Of a DNA stretch of 64,000 bases, positions 51,373 to 60,488 are shown piece after piece. The notes beneath the pieces are model-generated. The model was not told where the DNA came from. It saw only the letters and a list, made by a program, of their open reading frames with translations, and did no database searches. A program made the translations under genes and the position numbers. This DNA comes from Iodobacter fluviatilis. GTDB taxonomy: Bacteria > Pseudomonadota > Gammaproteobacteria > Burkholderiales > Chitinibacteraceae. The stretch covers positions 310,001-374,000 of the forward strand of contig NZ_UGHR01000004.1 of assembly GCF_900451195.1 (NCBI RefSeq). Reading direction: 5' to 3'. How positions within the stretch are numbered: position 1 is the stretch's first letter; the number at the start of each line of letters is the position of its first letter.

Positions 51373-51796
51373 TTCGCCTCGAATATCGGCAAAGCGATTT
51401 AACTATATGGGATTTTTAGCAGGCTATGCTGACTTGCGAAAGGCATTTTCTTGGTTTTGCTTACTGTTAGTTTGGTTGAATATTTTAATATGCTTAATTT
51501 TTAGTTAATGCTGTGTTAGGGGGAAATATTCCTATTAATCATCCAGCCCTGTCTTGAGTCATTGTCCTTGAATGGCTGTTCGTAATGCTTTGGCCAGAAA
51601 AGTTCAGCGGCTTGGTGCTAGAGATGTGCGCTGCATTTGCCTTGTTCAGCCCCCAACGGCAGCGAATGTAGCTGTGTGGGTGATGCGCTAACATTCACTG
51701 GAGACAAGAATGAATCAGTTGATGTGTTTATATTAAACAAAAATCCCCAGCAGAGTCAGGTTGATTCTGCTGGGGATGGTCTCATCTAGCTTTAAA
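51373..51796. other. Intergenic region between purL and the TonB receptor gene
   Basis: 424 bases. The part next to purL should carry its minus-strand promoter and leader. A terminator for the TonB receptor gene lies at 51743-51777. A 39-codon plus-strand frame (51572-51691, MAVRNALARKVQRLGARDVR...) has no clear ribosome-binding site and no recognised family, so I do not call it a gene. I see nothing else definite. Confidence 0.5.
51743..51777 (-). terminator. Rho-independent terminator after TonB receptor gene
   Basis: ATCCCCAGCAGAGTC and GATTCTGCTGGGGAT form a 15-base stem with one G-T pair; on the minus strand it is followed by a T-rich run. It is 20 bases beyond the receptor stop. Confidence 0.9.
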
Positions 51797-54358
51797 TTAG
51801 AATGAGTACTTCACACCTAATTGGTAGAAGCTACCACGCGCTGTATACAGTGGTGCAAAGCCAGGCGCCGAATAGGTTCCAGAGGCTACATTCGAGAATG
51901 GAGGCATACGATCAAATACATTTTTCACCGCAGCATCGATTCTCAGGTTTTTGATTCCGGTGTAAGCCAAGGTCAGATCAACTTCGGTATGGCTGGCAAT
52001 ACGGTTAGCTTCCGGATCGTAGTTTTCTTTATCATCCGGGCTTGCATTAACATCTTGGAAGCTGGCTGTAGTACGAACACCCACACCACCGCTCCAACCG
52101 TCCTTCTCTACATCGAAGCGGAAAGTGTTACGCCATTGTGGTTCGCCATAGGTATCAACCCAGTCTTCCATTGAACCTGTATCGTTCGATTTTTTGAGCG
52201 ACAAGTAATAACTATTGTTATTGCTAAAGGTGAATGTAGCCAGTGAAGTTGGGAACCGCAGCTTCATATCGGTATCAATACCTATATTTTCTTGCTTATT
52301 ACGGTTTTTCTTCTTCTGGGACATCATCCAGCCATATTCAGCACTTGGTGCAATTTGACCTGCTTGAAGTGCTTCGAGGTAAGTTTGATCAGAAATAACA
52401 TCGTCTTTCTTGATCATCCACCAGTCAACTGAGCCGCTGAATGGACCTGCTTCACCAACCAAGCCCAGATTGATAGATTGGCCTTTTTCTGGTTTCAAAT
52501 CAGGGTTGCTGCTGGTTGTGCGTTGACCATTAATGCCGTTTTTCTTGCAATCAGCCAGATCCGTAGCACTCAGATTTGGTAGGTAGTCACATTCTGAACC
52601 CGAGAAGGTATGTGCGCCTTGCGATGGGCCTTGATACAGGTCCTGCAGGGTTGGCATGCGGAAGCTTTCTGAATAGGAAGCGCGAACCATCAGGTTTGAA
52701 ATTGGCTGGAAACGTGCAGCAAAGCGCGGTGAAAACTTGGAATTACCACCTTGATAGCTGTCATAACGTAACGCAGCTTGCAGTTCTAATGACTTCAGAA
52801 CAGGGACAATCACCTCACCGAACACGGCTTTACCACTACGTGACCCTTCAGTTACCACCTGCTTGATCGAGCCATAAACTTGGTCATTTTGCTGCAGATA
52901 ATCAGGAATATCAGTTAGTTTTTCATGCGTGAAGCTTGTGCCAAGCGCAAACACAACCGCGCCGCCACCCAGTGTCAGACCTGTTTCACCACTCACTTTG
53001 GCATCAAAATACGCTTGTTCAAGCTTTGCTTCGCGCTGTGAAATAATCTTCAGGCTATCAATAACCGCTTGATTGTTGTTGCTTGAAGTAGGATCAATGA
53101 GTTGATTAGCCAGCGCATCAAAGAATTTGCCTTTGTGTACACCGCTATCTCTATTGTTGTTGGTGCTTACACCGTAACCGCCAGCGATGCTCCAGTCAAA
53201 ATCAAAAATTTGACCATCAACGCCCAGTACGATATTGCTTAGCTTGTTTTCTTTTTCCGAAACGCGCAGCCCAGGTTGCATAAAGCGACCATTAAAATAG
53301 ACCTGCTTAGCCGGGTCGGTTGTTACATTGCCATTCTTATCGATCATCTGGCCGTTTTTGTAGTAGGGCATCCCACCTGGAGCAGGATGTGCTTCAAAAT
53401 GATCATTGCTCTCTGCATATAAGTACTGAGCATAGGCTTGAGTCTTTTCGTTCAGTTTGACCCGCCCAAGCATCATCAGGTTTTTACGGTCTGCACCTGT
53501 GCTCAATGTCAGTACATCTTGGTTAAAGTCATAAGAGCACTGGCCGTTGCTCTTGATGAGATCAGCAGGGCAGCCAGGAGCTACTTGTGTCCATTTCTTA
53601 TTAATTTGAACGTTGCCATATGGAGAGTAGCTGCTGCGCAAATCAGAGCCGCCAAAACGTCTGTAGTCAGCAGTCTTAGAAATATCCCGGTCTTTAGTTA
53701 AAATTGGATCACGGGTTAATACGTCAAATGAACCAAAGAAATTAAAGCCATCTTCTTCCAAATCACCAAAACCGCCTGTGATCCCTGCCGTTTTCTCGGT
53801 GCCGTCACCACGGCTGGATTGGCCAATCGAGCTGCGAATCTCACCGCCTTGATAATTTTTCTTGGTGATAAAGTTCACCACACCAGCCACTGCATCAGCA
53901 CCATAAATAGCTGAGCCACCATCTTTCAAGATGTCTACACGCTCAATGGCTGACATTGGCAAGGCATTAATATCGAAAGACTGTCCGCCAGACATTGCGT
54001 GCTTTGGTAAGCGGCGCCCATCCAGAAGAATTAAGGTATCGCCACTGTCTAAGCCACGCATGCTAATAAAAGCACTGCCAGATGCAGAGGGGTAGTTCGA
54101 TTTTTGTTCATAGGAGTCATCAAAATCGAGGCTGGCTACGTTCTTCACGACTTCTTGAACTGTAGTTGCTGCCGTTTTTTCCAACGCTTTTTTGTTTACT
54201 GTTTCAACTGCAGCAGCACCTTCTTTCTGAACGCGCTTGATGCTTGAGCCTGTTACTTCAACACGCTGAACTTTGTTGGGGGTGTCTTCTGCTGCCGCAA
54301 TTGATACATAGCTGATGCTGGCAATCGCTAAGGTAAGTGCTTTTAAAGGGAATTTCAT
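51797..54358 (-). CDS. TonB-dependent outer-membrane receptor
   Basis: An 853-residue outer-membrane active transporter. A signal peptide (MKFPLKALTLAIASISYVSIAAA) is followed by a TonB-box-like VQRVEVTGSSIKRV. The plug domain (about 50-165) has SAFISMRGLDSGDTLILLDG and ERVDILKDGGSAIYGADAVA. A 22-strand barrel follows, including the family motif FRMPTLQDLYQG and SNPDLKPEKGQSINLG, ending in Phe (LGVKYSF). It is of the large class common for oligosaccharides and peptides. A chitobiase gene is divergent from it, so uptake of chitin oligosaccharides is plausible but is inference. A terminator lies downstream. Confidence 0.93.
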   Translation of the reverse strand: MKFPLKALTLAIASISYVSIAAAEDTPNKVQRVEVTGSSIKRVQKEGAAAVETVNKKALEKTAATTVQEVVKNVASLDFDDSYEQKSNYPSASGSAFISMRGLDSGDTLILLDGRRLPKHAMSGGQSFDINALPMSAIERVDILKDGGSAIYGADAVAGVVNFITKKNYQGGEIRSSIGQSSRGDGTEKTAGITGGFGDLEEDGFNFFGSFDVLTRDPILTKDRDISKTADYRRFGGSDLRSSYSPYGNVQINKKWTQVAPGCPADLIKSNGQCSYDFNQDVLTLSTGADRKNLMMLGRVKLNEKTQAYAQYLYAESNDHFEAHPAPGGMPYYKNGQMIDKNGNVTTDPAKQVYFNGRFMQPGLRVSEKENKLSNIVLGVDGQIFDFDWSIAGGYGVSTNNNRDSGVHKGKFFDALANQLIDPTSSNNNQAVIDSLKIISQREAKLEQAYFDAKVSGETGLTLGGGAVVFALGTSFTHEKLTDIPDYLQQNDQVYGSIKQVVTEGSRSGKAVFGEVIVPVLKSLELQAALRYDSYQGGNSKFSPRFAARFQPISNLMVRASYSESFRMPTLQDLYQGPSQGAHTFSGSECDYLPNLSATDLADCKKNGINGQRTTSSNPDLKPEKGQSINLGLVGEAGPFSGSVDWWMIKKDDVISDQTYLEALQAGQIAPSAEYGWMMSQKKKNRNKQENIGIDTDMKLRFPTSLATFTFSNNNSYYLSLKKSNDTGSMEDWVDTYGEPQWRNTFRFDVEKDGWSGGVGVRTTASFQDVNASPDDKENYDPEANRIASHTEVDLTLAYTGIKNLRIDAAVKNVFDRMPPFSNVASGTYSAPGFAPLYTARGSFYQLGVKYSF

Positions 54359-54696
54359 CTCTGTGTATCCTCGGGTAGAGCTTGGATTTTTGATTTCTTG
54401 CCGCTGTAAGTAAGCGTGTAGCCCGATCGTAACAATTACTTTGTAAATATTCCCGTTTAAAACAGTAAGTCATCTGATTTGTTGCGCGCTTATGACACTT
54501 GTTGCAATGAATCACCTTTCTCTCGGTGCGGATGCGGCATCTGTTTTGTCTTTGATGGGGGCCCGTGCGATGAGGCTTTATCAAACTCCGCAATACAAGC
54601 AAAGCCTCCGGCTGGTTTACATGATTGATTGCTTCTACACTCGGGTTGCTCTTTTGAGCGTGGTGTTTTCATATAAAAACGAGAAGGGAAGACAAG
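54359..54696. promoter_or_regulatory. Divergent intergenic region, TonB receptor / chitobiase
   Basis: 338 bases between divergent starts, so it must hold both promoters and any shared operator. An eight-base inverted repeat GAGGCTTT (54572-54579) / AAAGCCTC (54601-54608) is the only symmetric element I found. Short frames on both strands show no family likeness. A strong GAAGGGAAG ribosome-binding site ends it on the chitobiase side and GAGGA on the receptor side. Confidence 0.5.
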
Positions 54697-57180
54697 ATGA
54701 CGCAGCCAGCGGGTGCACAATTACAGTTGAAGTGGGAATGCCTGACTAATCATTACGAGGGCGATCACTTTTTAGCCGAGCTGACGATTACTAATCTGTC
54801 GGATGTCGCTTTAAGCGGGCAGGATTGGGCCATTTATTTCAATACCTGCCGCAAGATTAAGCCTGAGACGGTGCAAGGCGGCGTGGAGATGGAGCATGTA
54901 AACGGCGACGTTTCACGCTTTGTTCCTGCTGCTGATTTTGCGGGCCTGCCTGCGGGCGCTTCAATGGTGGTGCGCTATCAGGGGATCTTCTGGGTTATTA
55001 ACGAAACCGATGCGCCGCTGGGCTTTTATATCGTTTATGGCAATGCGGTGGCCGATGCCATTGGTGATCCACAGATCGTGCCTTTCAGCCGTCCGGAGCA
55101 ATGTAATCGTAATTTAAACGATGCCGTGCCTTTGATGACGCCTGCATTACGTTTTACTGAGAACCAGGCGCTCACGCTATTACCTAGCGATGCCGTTGGC
55201 AAAATTACGCCAACACCGATAGAGGCGCGTTGGGATGTGGGCCAGTACCTGATTACGGCGGCAACTTTGATTGTGCATGGCGAGGCGCTGGCTAAAGAGG
55301 CGGCCTTTTTGCGTGCTGCTTTGCACGATGTATCGGGAGTGGAATTACAGAGAGCCAGCCGTGGTGCTGGCATCACTTTGCAGCTGGGCAAGGTGGATGT
55401 GGCCGGTAGCTGCGCACCAATGGAGGCTTACAGCCTAGAAATTAGTGCCGCTGGCGTTGTGATTACGGGTGCAAGTGCGGCAGGGGTGATGAATGGGATT
55501 CAATCGCTGCGTCAGCTTTTACCAGTAGACAGCTATCTTAATCCGCAGGCTAGCCTGGCCGTGCCTTTCGGCTATGTGATTGATGCGCCGCGTTTTGCTT
55601 ATCGCGGTATGCATCTGGATGTAGGTCGTAATTTTTCTAGCAAGGAAACGGTCTTACGGCTTTTGGATTGCATGGCTTTATACAAGCTCAATAAATTTCA
55701 CTTCCATTTAACCGACGACGAAGGCTGGCGTTTAGAGATTCCATCTTTGCCTGAGCTAACTGAGATCGGTGCTTTACGTGGTTTTAGTGAAAATGAAAAA
55801 CACAGCCTCTTGCCAAGTTTTGGTTCGGGCGCGGTGGTGCAGGGCTCGGCCGGAACGGGTTTTTATAGCCGCGCAGATTTTATTGAAATCTTGCAATTTG
55901 CTACGGCCCGCCATATTGAGGTAATTCCTGAAATCGACGTGCCTGGCCATGCCCGCGCAGCGATCAAGGCAATGGAATTACGCTATGAGCGTTTAAAAGT
56001 AGCTGGTAATCTGGCTGGAGCAGAGGAATATCTGCTGAGCGATTTTAATGACCAGTCCAAGTATGAATCGGTGCAGCTGTGGCACGACAATGTGATGTGT
56101 ATTGGCCAGGAGTCTTGCTATCGCTTTATTGAAACAGTTTTGGTGGATATGAAGGCGATGTTTGCCGAGGCAGGCGCACCATTGACTACGATGCATACCG
56201 GCGGTGATGAAGTGCCGCATGGTGCGTGGGAAGGTTCGCCCATTTGTCAGGCCTTTATGCAAGAGCAGGGTATTACTTCGATTCAGGGTTTACAAAATTA
56301 TTTCCTTGCGCGTTATCGCACCCTGCTGCAAAAGCACAATCTGGTCTTCGGCGGCTGGGAAGAAATCGCCTTGTCTAAGCAAGATGGCAAGCATGGCCCA
56401 AACCCAGAGTTTGTAGACGCTAAATTCCAGCCCTATGTTTGGAATAATGTCTGGGGCTGGGGTCAGGAAGATTTTGCCTATCAGCTGGCTAATGCGGGCT
56501 ATCAGGTGGTGCTGTCGAATGTGACTAATCTGTATTTCGATTTGTCCTACGCCAAAGATCCGCAAGAGCCGGGCTATTACTGGGGTGGTTTTATTGAAAC
56601 GCGCGGCGCTTATGAATTTTGCCCGCTGGATATTTACACCACCGCCACGGTCAATTTATTTGGCCAGCCGCTGGATGCAGAAAGCCTTGCTAAAATGCAG
56701 CGCCTAACGCCTGAGGGCACTAAAAATGTGCTGGGTATACAGGGCCAGCTTTGGGGCGAAAATGCACGCAGCCAGGGACGGGTTGAATACTTGGCGATGC
56801 CACGGGTAATTGCGTTGGCAGAGCGTGCTTGGGCAGCGGACCCGGGCTGGACTAAGATCAGCGATAAATCCGAAAGGGCAGCAAAAATGGATGCAGATTG
56901 GAATCAATTTGCAAACCGCCTGGGCCAGCGCGATATGCCTCGTTTGGATGGTTTTGTCGGTGGTTATGGCTACCGGATTCCCTTGCCGGGTGTGCAGCGT
57001 GTGGATGGCAAGGTTGCCCTGAATGTATCCGCGCCGGGCTTGGCTCTGCGTTACACCTTGGATGGCAGCGAGCCCAATGCGCAATCGGCACTTTACACCG
57101 GGCCATTTACAGCAGAAGGCGTCATCAAAGCCGCAAGCTTTAGCCGCACAGGGCGTAAGAGCAAGACGGTAGTGGCTTAA
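54697..57180 (+). CDS. GH20 beta-N-acetylhexosaminidase (chitobiase) without signal peptide
   Basis: An 827-residue chitobiase that splits GlcNAc from chitin oligosaccharides. The domain order is the complete CHB one. An N-terminal carbohydrate-binding-like domain (about 8-155: LTNHYEGDHFLAELTITNLS, DWAIYFNTCRKI) is followed by a GH20b domain (about 165-290) and the GH20 barrel. The barrel has FAYRGMHLDVGRNFSS, KFHFHLTDDEGWRLEIP and the catalytic Asp-Glu pair in HTGGDEVPHGAW. A C-terminal beta domain (about 755-827) carries LRYTLDGSEPNAQSALYTGPF. Oddly there is no signal peptide: an in-frame stop lies 14 codons upstream (54655-54657), so no longer start exists. A cytoplasmic role on imported chitobiose is possible. 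Confidence 0.93.
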   Translation: MTQPAGAQLQLKWECLTNHYEGDHFLAELTITNLSDVALSGQDWAIYFNTCRKIKPETVQGGVEMEHVNGDVSRFVPAADFAGLPAGASMVVRYQGIFWVINETDAPLGFYIVYGNAVADAIGDPQIVPFSRPEQCNRNLNDAVPLMTPALRFTENQALTLLPSDAVGKITPTPIEARWDVGQYLITAATLIVHGEALAKEAAFLRAALHDVSGVELQRASRGAGITLQLGKVDVAGSCAPMEAYSLEISAAGVVITGASAAGVMNGIQSLRQLLPVDSYLNPQASLAVPFGYVIDAPRFAYRGMHLDVGRNFSSKETVLRLLDCMALYKLNKFHFHLTDDEGWRLEIPSLPELTEIGALRGFSENEKHSLLPSFGSGAVVQGSAGTGFYSRADFIEILQFATARHIEVIPEIDVPGHARAAIKAMELRYERLKVAGNLAGAEEYLLSDFNDQSKYESVQLWHDNVMCIGQESCYRFIETVLVDMKAMFAEAGAPLTTMHTGGDEVPHGAWEGSPICQAFMQEQGITSIQGLQNYFLARYRTLLQKHNLVFGGWEEIALSKQDGKHGPNPEFVDAKFQPYVWNNVWGWGQEDFAYQLANAGYQVVLSNVTNLYFDLSYAKDPQEPGYYWGGFIETRGAYEFCPLDIYTTATVNLFGQPLDAESLAKMQRLTPEGTKNVLGIQGQLWGENARSQGRVEYLAMPRVIALAERAWAADPGWTKISDKSERAAKMDADWNQFANRLGQRDMPRLDGFVGGYGYRIPLPGVQRVDGKVALNVSAPGLALRYTLDGSEPNAQSALYTGPFTAEGVIKAASFSRTGRKSKTVVA

Positions 57181-57192
57181 AGCGTTTCTTAG

Positions 57193-57258
57193 GGTGCGCA
57201 AGGTGTTTTCTTGCGCACCGCTGTGTCACGGTGCGTCACGCCTCTGGCGTTTTGCACC
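57193..57258. repeat. Intergenic palindromes, type A copy 2 and type B copy 2
   Basis: GGTGCGCAAG/CTTGCGCACC (57193-57219, perfect) is followed by GGTGCGTCACGCC/GGCGTTTTGCACC (57230-57258). They lie between the convergent chitobiase and C15-like genes. They match the elements at 47219-47300 in reversed order, and may also end transcription. Confidence 0.8.
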
Positions 57259-57273
57259 CTAAGATTTATGCCT

Positions 57274-58407
57274 CTATTTCGCTAACGCCGCCTTCAACAT
57301 CTCTTCAATCTGCTGAACAATTGCCGCTTCTTTATCCGCATCGTATTGCTTAATTGCAGGCGTATGGATATGGCCAACAGGGGCTTTTACCCCCAGCTGA
57401 TCGCGCAGGCGCAGGCTGCGGTAGGAAATCTCATTGGATAAATAACCACCGCCAGAGCCTTCTACCGATACTTCTTTGGCCAATTCGGCCAGATTTTTTG
57501 GGCAAAACCCTTTTTGCCGCAGAGTGCTGATGGTGCAGTTATCGTGCACGATAAACGGGGCTTGTACGGTGAGCATATTTTTAATAGGCAGGCTGAACTC
57601 TACAAATTCTGCACCCGGCAAAGTCTTGCCTTTGAGTAGAGGCAGTACAGGATTTGTCAGTGTTCCACCCGTTTTAATATTTAAATTATCCGGAAAATCA
57701 GCCGAGCGGCGTTTGCCCGGGTAGCGCTCTAAATCAAAATCTTTACGCCCCATGCTGATGGTTACGATTAAATCGACAGGGTCTTTAAGATAGGGCGTAA
57801 GCAGGTCTTCCACAAAGCCCGCATCAAAATCGGCAAAGCGCACCGGGGCAATGGCCGTTTCGATTTGCGCCCGCTGGCCATTTACTTCAATAAATTTGCC
57901 ATCCAGCAGCAGGGCCGCTAGGCCGGAAGGGTTGCTTTGATTAATGTTTCTGTCCAGCAAAAAAGGATCAAAGCCCGTAAGCAGGATGCGTTTTACCCCT
58001 TGGGTGTAGCGGATATCCTGAATGCCACGGCTGTTTTGCTCAAACAGGGCCAGCCAGCTGTTTCTTTGGGTGGCATCTGCATCAAAGCCTAATTTGCCAT
58101 CGCGGATTTGTTGAGTAATAGCAAGGCGTGCCCAGTAGAGTGGCCGGTCATCAGTGGTTTGCCGTGCTTGCTGGCGGGCATCATTCCATAGCGTCTGCCC
58201 GGCACTGATCAATAAGGCATCCACTTCCGTACTATTTTTTGCCTTAGCTAAGCTTGCGCTTAGTTTGCTGATTTGCGTTTCAAAAGGGGCCAGTAAATGT
58301 GGCATTGCGGCTTTGGCAGCCTCTGATCGGTTTTCTTCCTCACTGGCAGCAAGGCTGGAGGCACTAAAAATCAGACTAAGGCAGAGGCAGGCCGCTTTTA
58401 ATATCAT
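57274..58407 (-). CDS. Secreted pyroglutamyl-peptidase-I-like (C15) protein with Ser at the catalytic Cys position
   Basis: A 377-residue exported protein: signal peptide MILKAACLCLSLIFSASSLA, a helical N-terminal extension (about 22-135), then a domain like pyroglutamyl peptidase I. The family landmarks are ILLTGFDPF (141-149), NPSG (159-162), the Glu in LERYP (E227) and the His near GHIHTP (H346 or H348). Where the family has AGxYxCN with the catalytic Cys, this protein has GGYLSNEISY, so the nucleophile would be Ser324. It may have lost peptidase activity or changed mechanism. Normal C15 enzymes are about 215-residue cytoplasmic proteins, so the export and extra domain are also unusual. 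Confidence 0.75.
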   Translation of the reverse strand: MILKAACLCLSLIFSASSLAASEEENRSEAAKAAMPHLLAPFETQISKLSASLAKAKNSTEVDALLISAGQTLWNDARQQARQTTDDRPLYWARLAITQQIRDGKLGFDADATQRNSWLALFEQNSRGIQDIRYTQGVKRILLTGFDPFLLDRNINQSNPSGLAALLLDGKFIEVNGQRAQIETAIAPVRFADFDAGFVEDLLTPYLKDPVDLIVTISMGRKDFDLERYPGKRRSADFPDNLNIKTGGTLTNPVLPLLKGKTLPGAEFVEFSLPIKNMLTVQAPFIVHDNCTISTLRQKGFCPKNLAELAKEVSVEGSGGGYLSNEISYRSLRLRDQLGVKAPVGHIHTPAIKQYDADKEAAIVQQIEEMLKAALAK

Positions 58408-58480
58408 TTAAATATTGTCCTTTTGGTTGCTGGAGTATTAATTGCCAGAGCATAAGCCGGTGTGCTTTCCTGCAGCTATA

Positions 58481-58530
58481 AAAAAACGTCTGAGCCTGCA
58501 TACTGTTGTATGTAAGCGCCAGACGTTTTT
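58481..58530 (-). terminator. Hairpin with A/T runs between sodB and the C15-like gene
   Basis: AAAAAACGTCTG (58481-58492) pairs with CAGACGTTTTT (58520-58530); the interior can form a second small stem (GCATAC/GTATGT). On the minus strand it is followed by a T-run, so it fits a terminator for sodB. Confidence 0.75.
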
Positions 58531-58536
58531 GATGTA

Positions 58537-58589
58537 TCAGTATGTTGCTTGATGCAGACCTGAGCACAAGCCAGTATCAAGCATACTGA
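58537..58589 (-). repeat. Imperfect inverted repeat directly after sodB
   Basis: TCAGTATGTTGCTTGAT and ATCAAGCATACTGA pair with a small bulge. It starts ten bases after the sodB stop, just before the terminator, and may stabilise the sodB mRNA 3' end. Confidence 0.55.
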
Positions 58590-58598
58590 ATGCAGTAA

Positions 58599-59192
58599 TT
58601 AAGCTGCTAAGCGTGCAGCAACCACATCCCAGTCAACCAGCTTCCAGAAACCTGTCAGGTAGTTAGGGCGGCTGTTGCGGTAGTCGATGTAGTAAGCGTG
58701 TTCCCACACGTCACAGGTCAGCAGCGCAGTGTCAGCTGTTGTCAGTGGTGTTGCCGCTGCTGAAGTGTTTACGATATCGAGTGAGCCATCTGCTTTCTTA
58801 ACTAGCCATGTCCAGCCAGAGCCAAAGTTGCCGGCTGCAGATGTATTAAATGCTTCTTGGAACTTAGCAAACGAGCCCCATTTTGCATCAATTGCAGCAG
58901 CCAGAGCACCAGCAGGAGCGCGGTCTGCAGCTTCTGCATTAGGCTTAAAGCCCAGCCAAAAGAAAGTGTGGTTCCAAACTTGAGCCGCGTTATTAAACAG
59001 GCCGCCAGCAGGGGCTTTTTTAACGATTTCTTCAAGCGACAAAGATTCGTTATCAGTGCCTTTGATTAAATTGTTTAAATTAGTGATGTAAGTCTGATGA
59101 TGCTTGCCATAGTGATATGACAATGTTTCAGCAGACATAAATGGTGCTAATGCATCTTGAGCGTAAGGCAATTCTGGTAGCTTGTGTTCCAT
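58599..59192 (-). CDS. sodB: Iron superoxide dismutase
   Basis: A 197-residue Fe/Mn-type superoxide dismutase that converts superoxide to oxygen and peroxide in the cytoplasm. The N-terminus is [18 protein letters not shown]. The metal ligands are all present: His27 ([10 protein letters not shown]), His75 (WNHTFFW), Asp161 and His165 ([13 protein letters not shown]). Gln at AAQVWNH is the residue position typical of the iron form. GGAGATC precedes the ATG. Single gene with its own downstream hairpins. Confidence 0.97.
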   Translation of the reverse strand: MEHKLPELPYAQDALAPFMSAETLSYHYGKHHQTYITNLNNLIKGTDNESLSLEEIVKKAPAGGLFNNAAQVWNHTFFWLGFKPNAEAADRAPAGALAAAIDAKWGSFAKFQEAFNTSAAGNFGSGWTWLVKKADGSLDIVNTSAAATPLTTADTALLTCDVWEHAYYIDYRNSRPNYLTGFWKLVDWDVVAARLAA

Positions 59193-59300
59193 CGTGATCT
59201 CCGATCGGGTATGTTTTTAGGCGCGAAACAGCTCAGTTAAATATTGGGACTAAGCCGTCTTTTTTCAAGCGCTAAGCAGGATGTTAAATAGTGCCGGTAT

Positions 59301-59320
59301 TTTGCCAGCTTTCTGGCAAA
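59301..59320. promoter_or_regulatory. Perfect palindrome in the sodB / CbiB-family intergenic region
   Basis: TTTGCCAG and CTGGCAAA around CTTT, about 110 bases upstream of sodB and 170 upstream of the CobD/CbiB-family gene. It may be an operator or a small hairpin; no terminator T-run follows. Confidence 0.4.
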
Positions 59321-59491
59321 TTAAGTCGCTAATCTGTTCCAAATTGTCGCTAAGTCGCACTGCTTACGTTATGTTTGCAATAATTAAAATTATTAGCGCT
59401 GTTCGATCCACGTTTTGGGGCTGGCGGCTGCCTGTGGTATCTTTCGCCGTCTGCAAAAGTTGTCGGCAAGACCGGCTTCGGGAATATAAAA

Positions 59492-60418
59492 ATGACTATC
59501 CTCGCACTTATTATTGCATTGGCACTGGAGCAGTTCCGGCCATTATCCAACCGCAATCTGTTTACGCTGGCTTTTGTACGCCTTGCTAATCAACTGGAGC
59601 GTGGTTTAAACGCAGGAGAGTTTCGCAATGGTATGGGGGCTTGGCTGCTATTGGTATTGCCACTCCTGATTGTATCGTTTGTGGTTTACCTCTTGTTATG
59701 CCGTGTGAATGTGGGCTTTGCTCTGCTTTGGGATGTGGCCATCCTGTATCTGACCATGGGCTTTCGTCAGTTTAGCCATGCTTTTTCGGGGATTTCAAAA
59801 GCCTTGCAGGCAGAGGATTTAGACACTGCACGTGCATTGCTGGCTGATTGGAGCGGGCAGCATACGTCTGAAATGAGCGCAGATGAAGTTTCCAGAATGG
59901 CGATTGAGCAAGGCCTTGCAGATTCTTATCGCTATGTATTTGGTACTTTATTCTGGTTTGTGGTGCTGGCTTGGTTTGCTGGCCCGGCTGGTGCGCTGCT
60001 CTATCGTTCAGCCAGTTTGCTCGCGCAAAAGTGGGGACGCAGCTCGGGTGCGTTCGGGCGTTTCTCTGTACTGATTTTAGAGTTGCTTGATTATCTGCCT
60101 GTGCGGCTTACGGCTGCCAGCTTTGCAATTATGGGCAATTTTGAAGATGCGGTGTATTGCTGGCGCACTCAGGCGCAAAGCTGGACAGATTATATCGATG
60201 GCATTTTGCTATCGAGTGGCGCGGGTGCCATTGGTGTACGCCTTGGCGATACCCTGCATCAGGATCACACGGTGAAGTTTCGTCCGGAGCTGGGTGTGGG
60301 CGAGGCTGCAACTCCCGATTATCTGGCGAGCGCAGTTGGTTTGATCTGGCGCACGGCTATTTTGTGGATTGCACTGGTATTACTCTTTAGCCTTGGCTCT
60401 TGGCTGGGGCGTGTTTAA
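59492..60418 (+). CDS. CobD/CbiB-family membrane protein
   Basis: A 308-residue inner-membrane protein with about five hydrophobic segments. It belongs to the CobD/CbiB family (also related to AmpE): TILALIIALALEQFRP at the start, then GFRQFSHAFSGISKALQAED (the conserved F..L..Y..AL.-type segment). DYLPVRLTAASFAIMGNFEDAVYCWR (from about residue 194) and the GAGAIGVRLGD region follow. CbiB makes cobinamide from cobyric acid, but no other cobalamin genes are near. Betaproteobacterial members of this type are often stand-alone, so an AmpE-like role is possible. Confidence 0.8.
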   Translation: MTILALIIALALEQFRPLSNRNLFTLAFVRLANQLERGLNAGEFRNGMGAWLLLVLPLLIVSFVVYLLLCRVNVGFALLWDVAILYLTMGFRQFSHAFSGISKALQAEDLDTARALLADWSGQHTSEMSADEVSRMAIEQGLADSYRYVFGTLFWFVVLAWFAGPAGALLYRSASLLAQKWGRSSGAFGRFSVLILELLDYLPVRLTAASFAIMGNFEDAVYCWRTQAQSWTDYIDGILLSSGAGAIGVRLGDTLHQDHTVKFRPELGVGEAATPDYLASAVGLIWRTAILWIALVLLFSLGSWLGRV

Positions 60419-60488
60419 TACGTCGGCTTGTTACTTTATTTGAATCATTTAAAAGCGGAAATGCATCCGCAAACTGAGGGATTTTCCT

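Noticed and set aside
51572..51691. 39-codon plus-strand frame between purL and the TonB receptor
   Set aside because: No ribosome-binding site worth the name, no recognised family, and it lies in a region expected to hold regulatory DNA.
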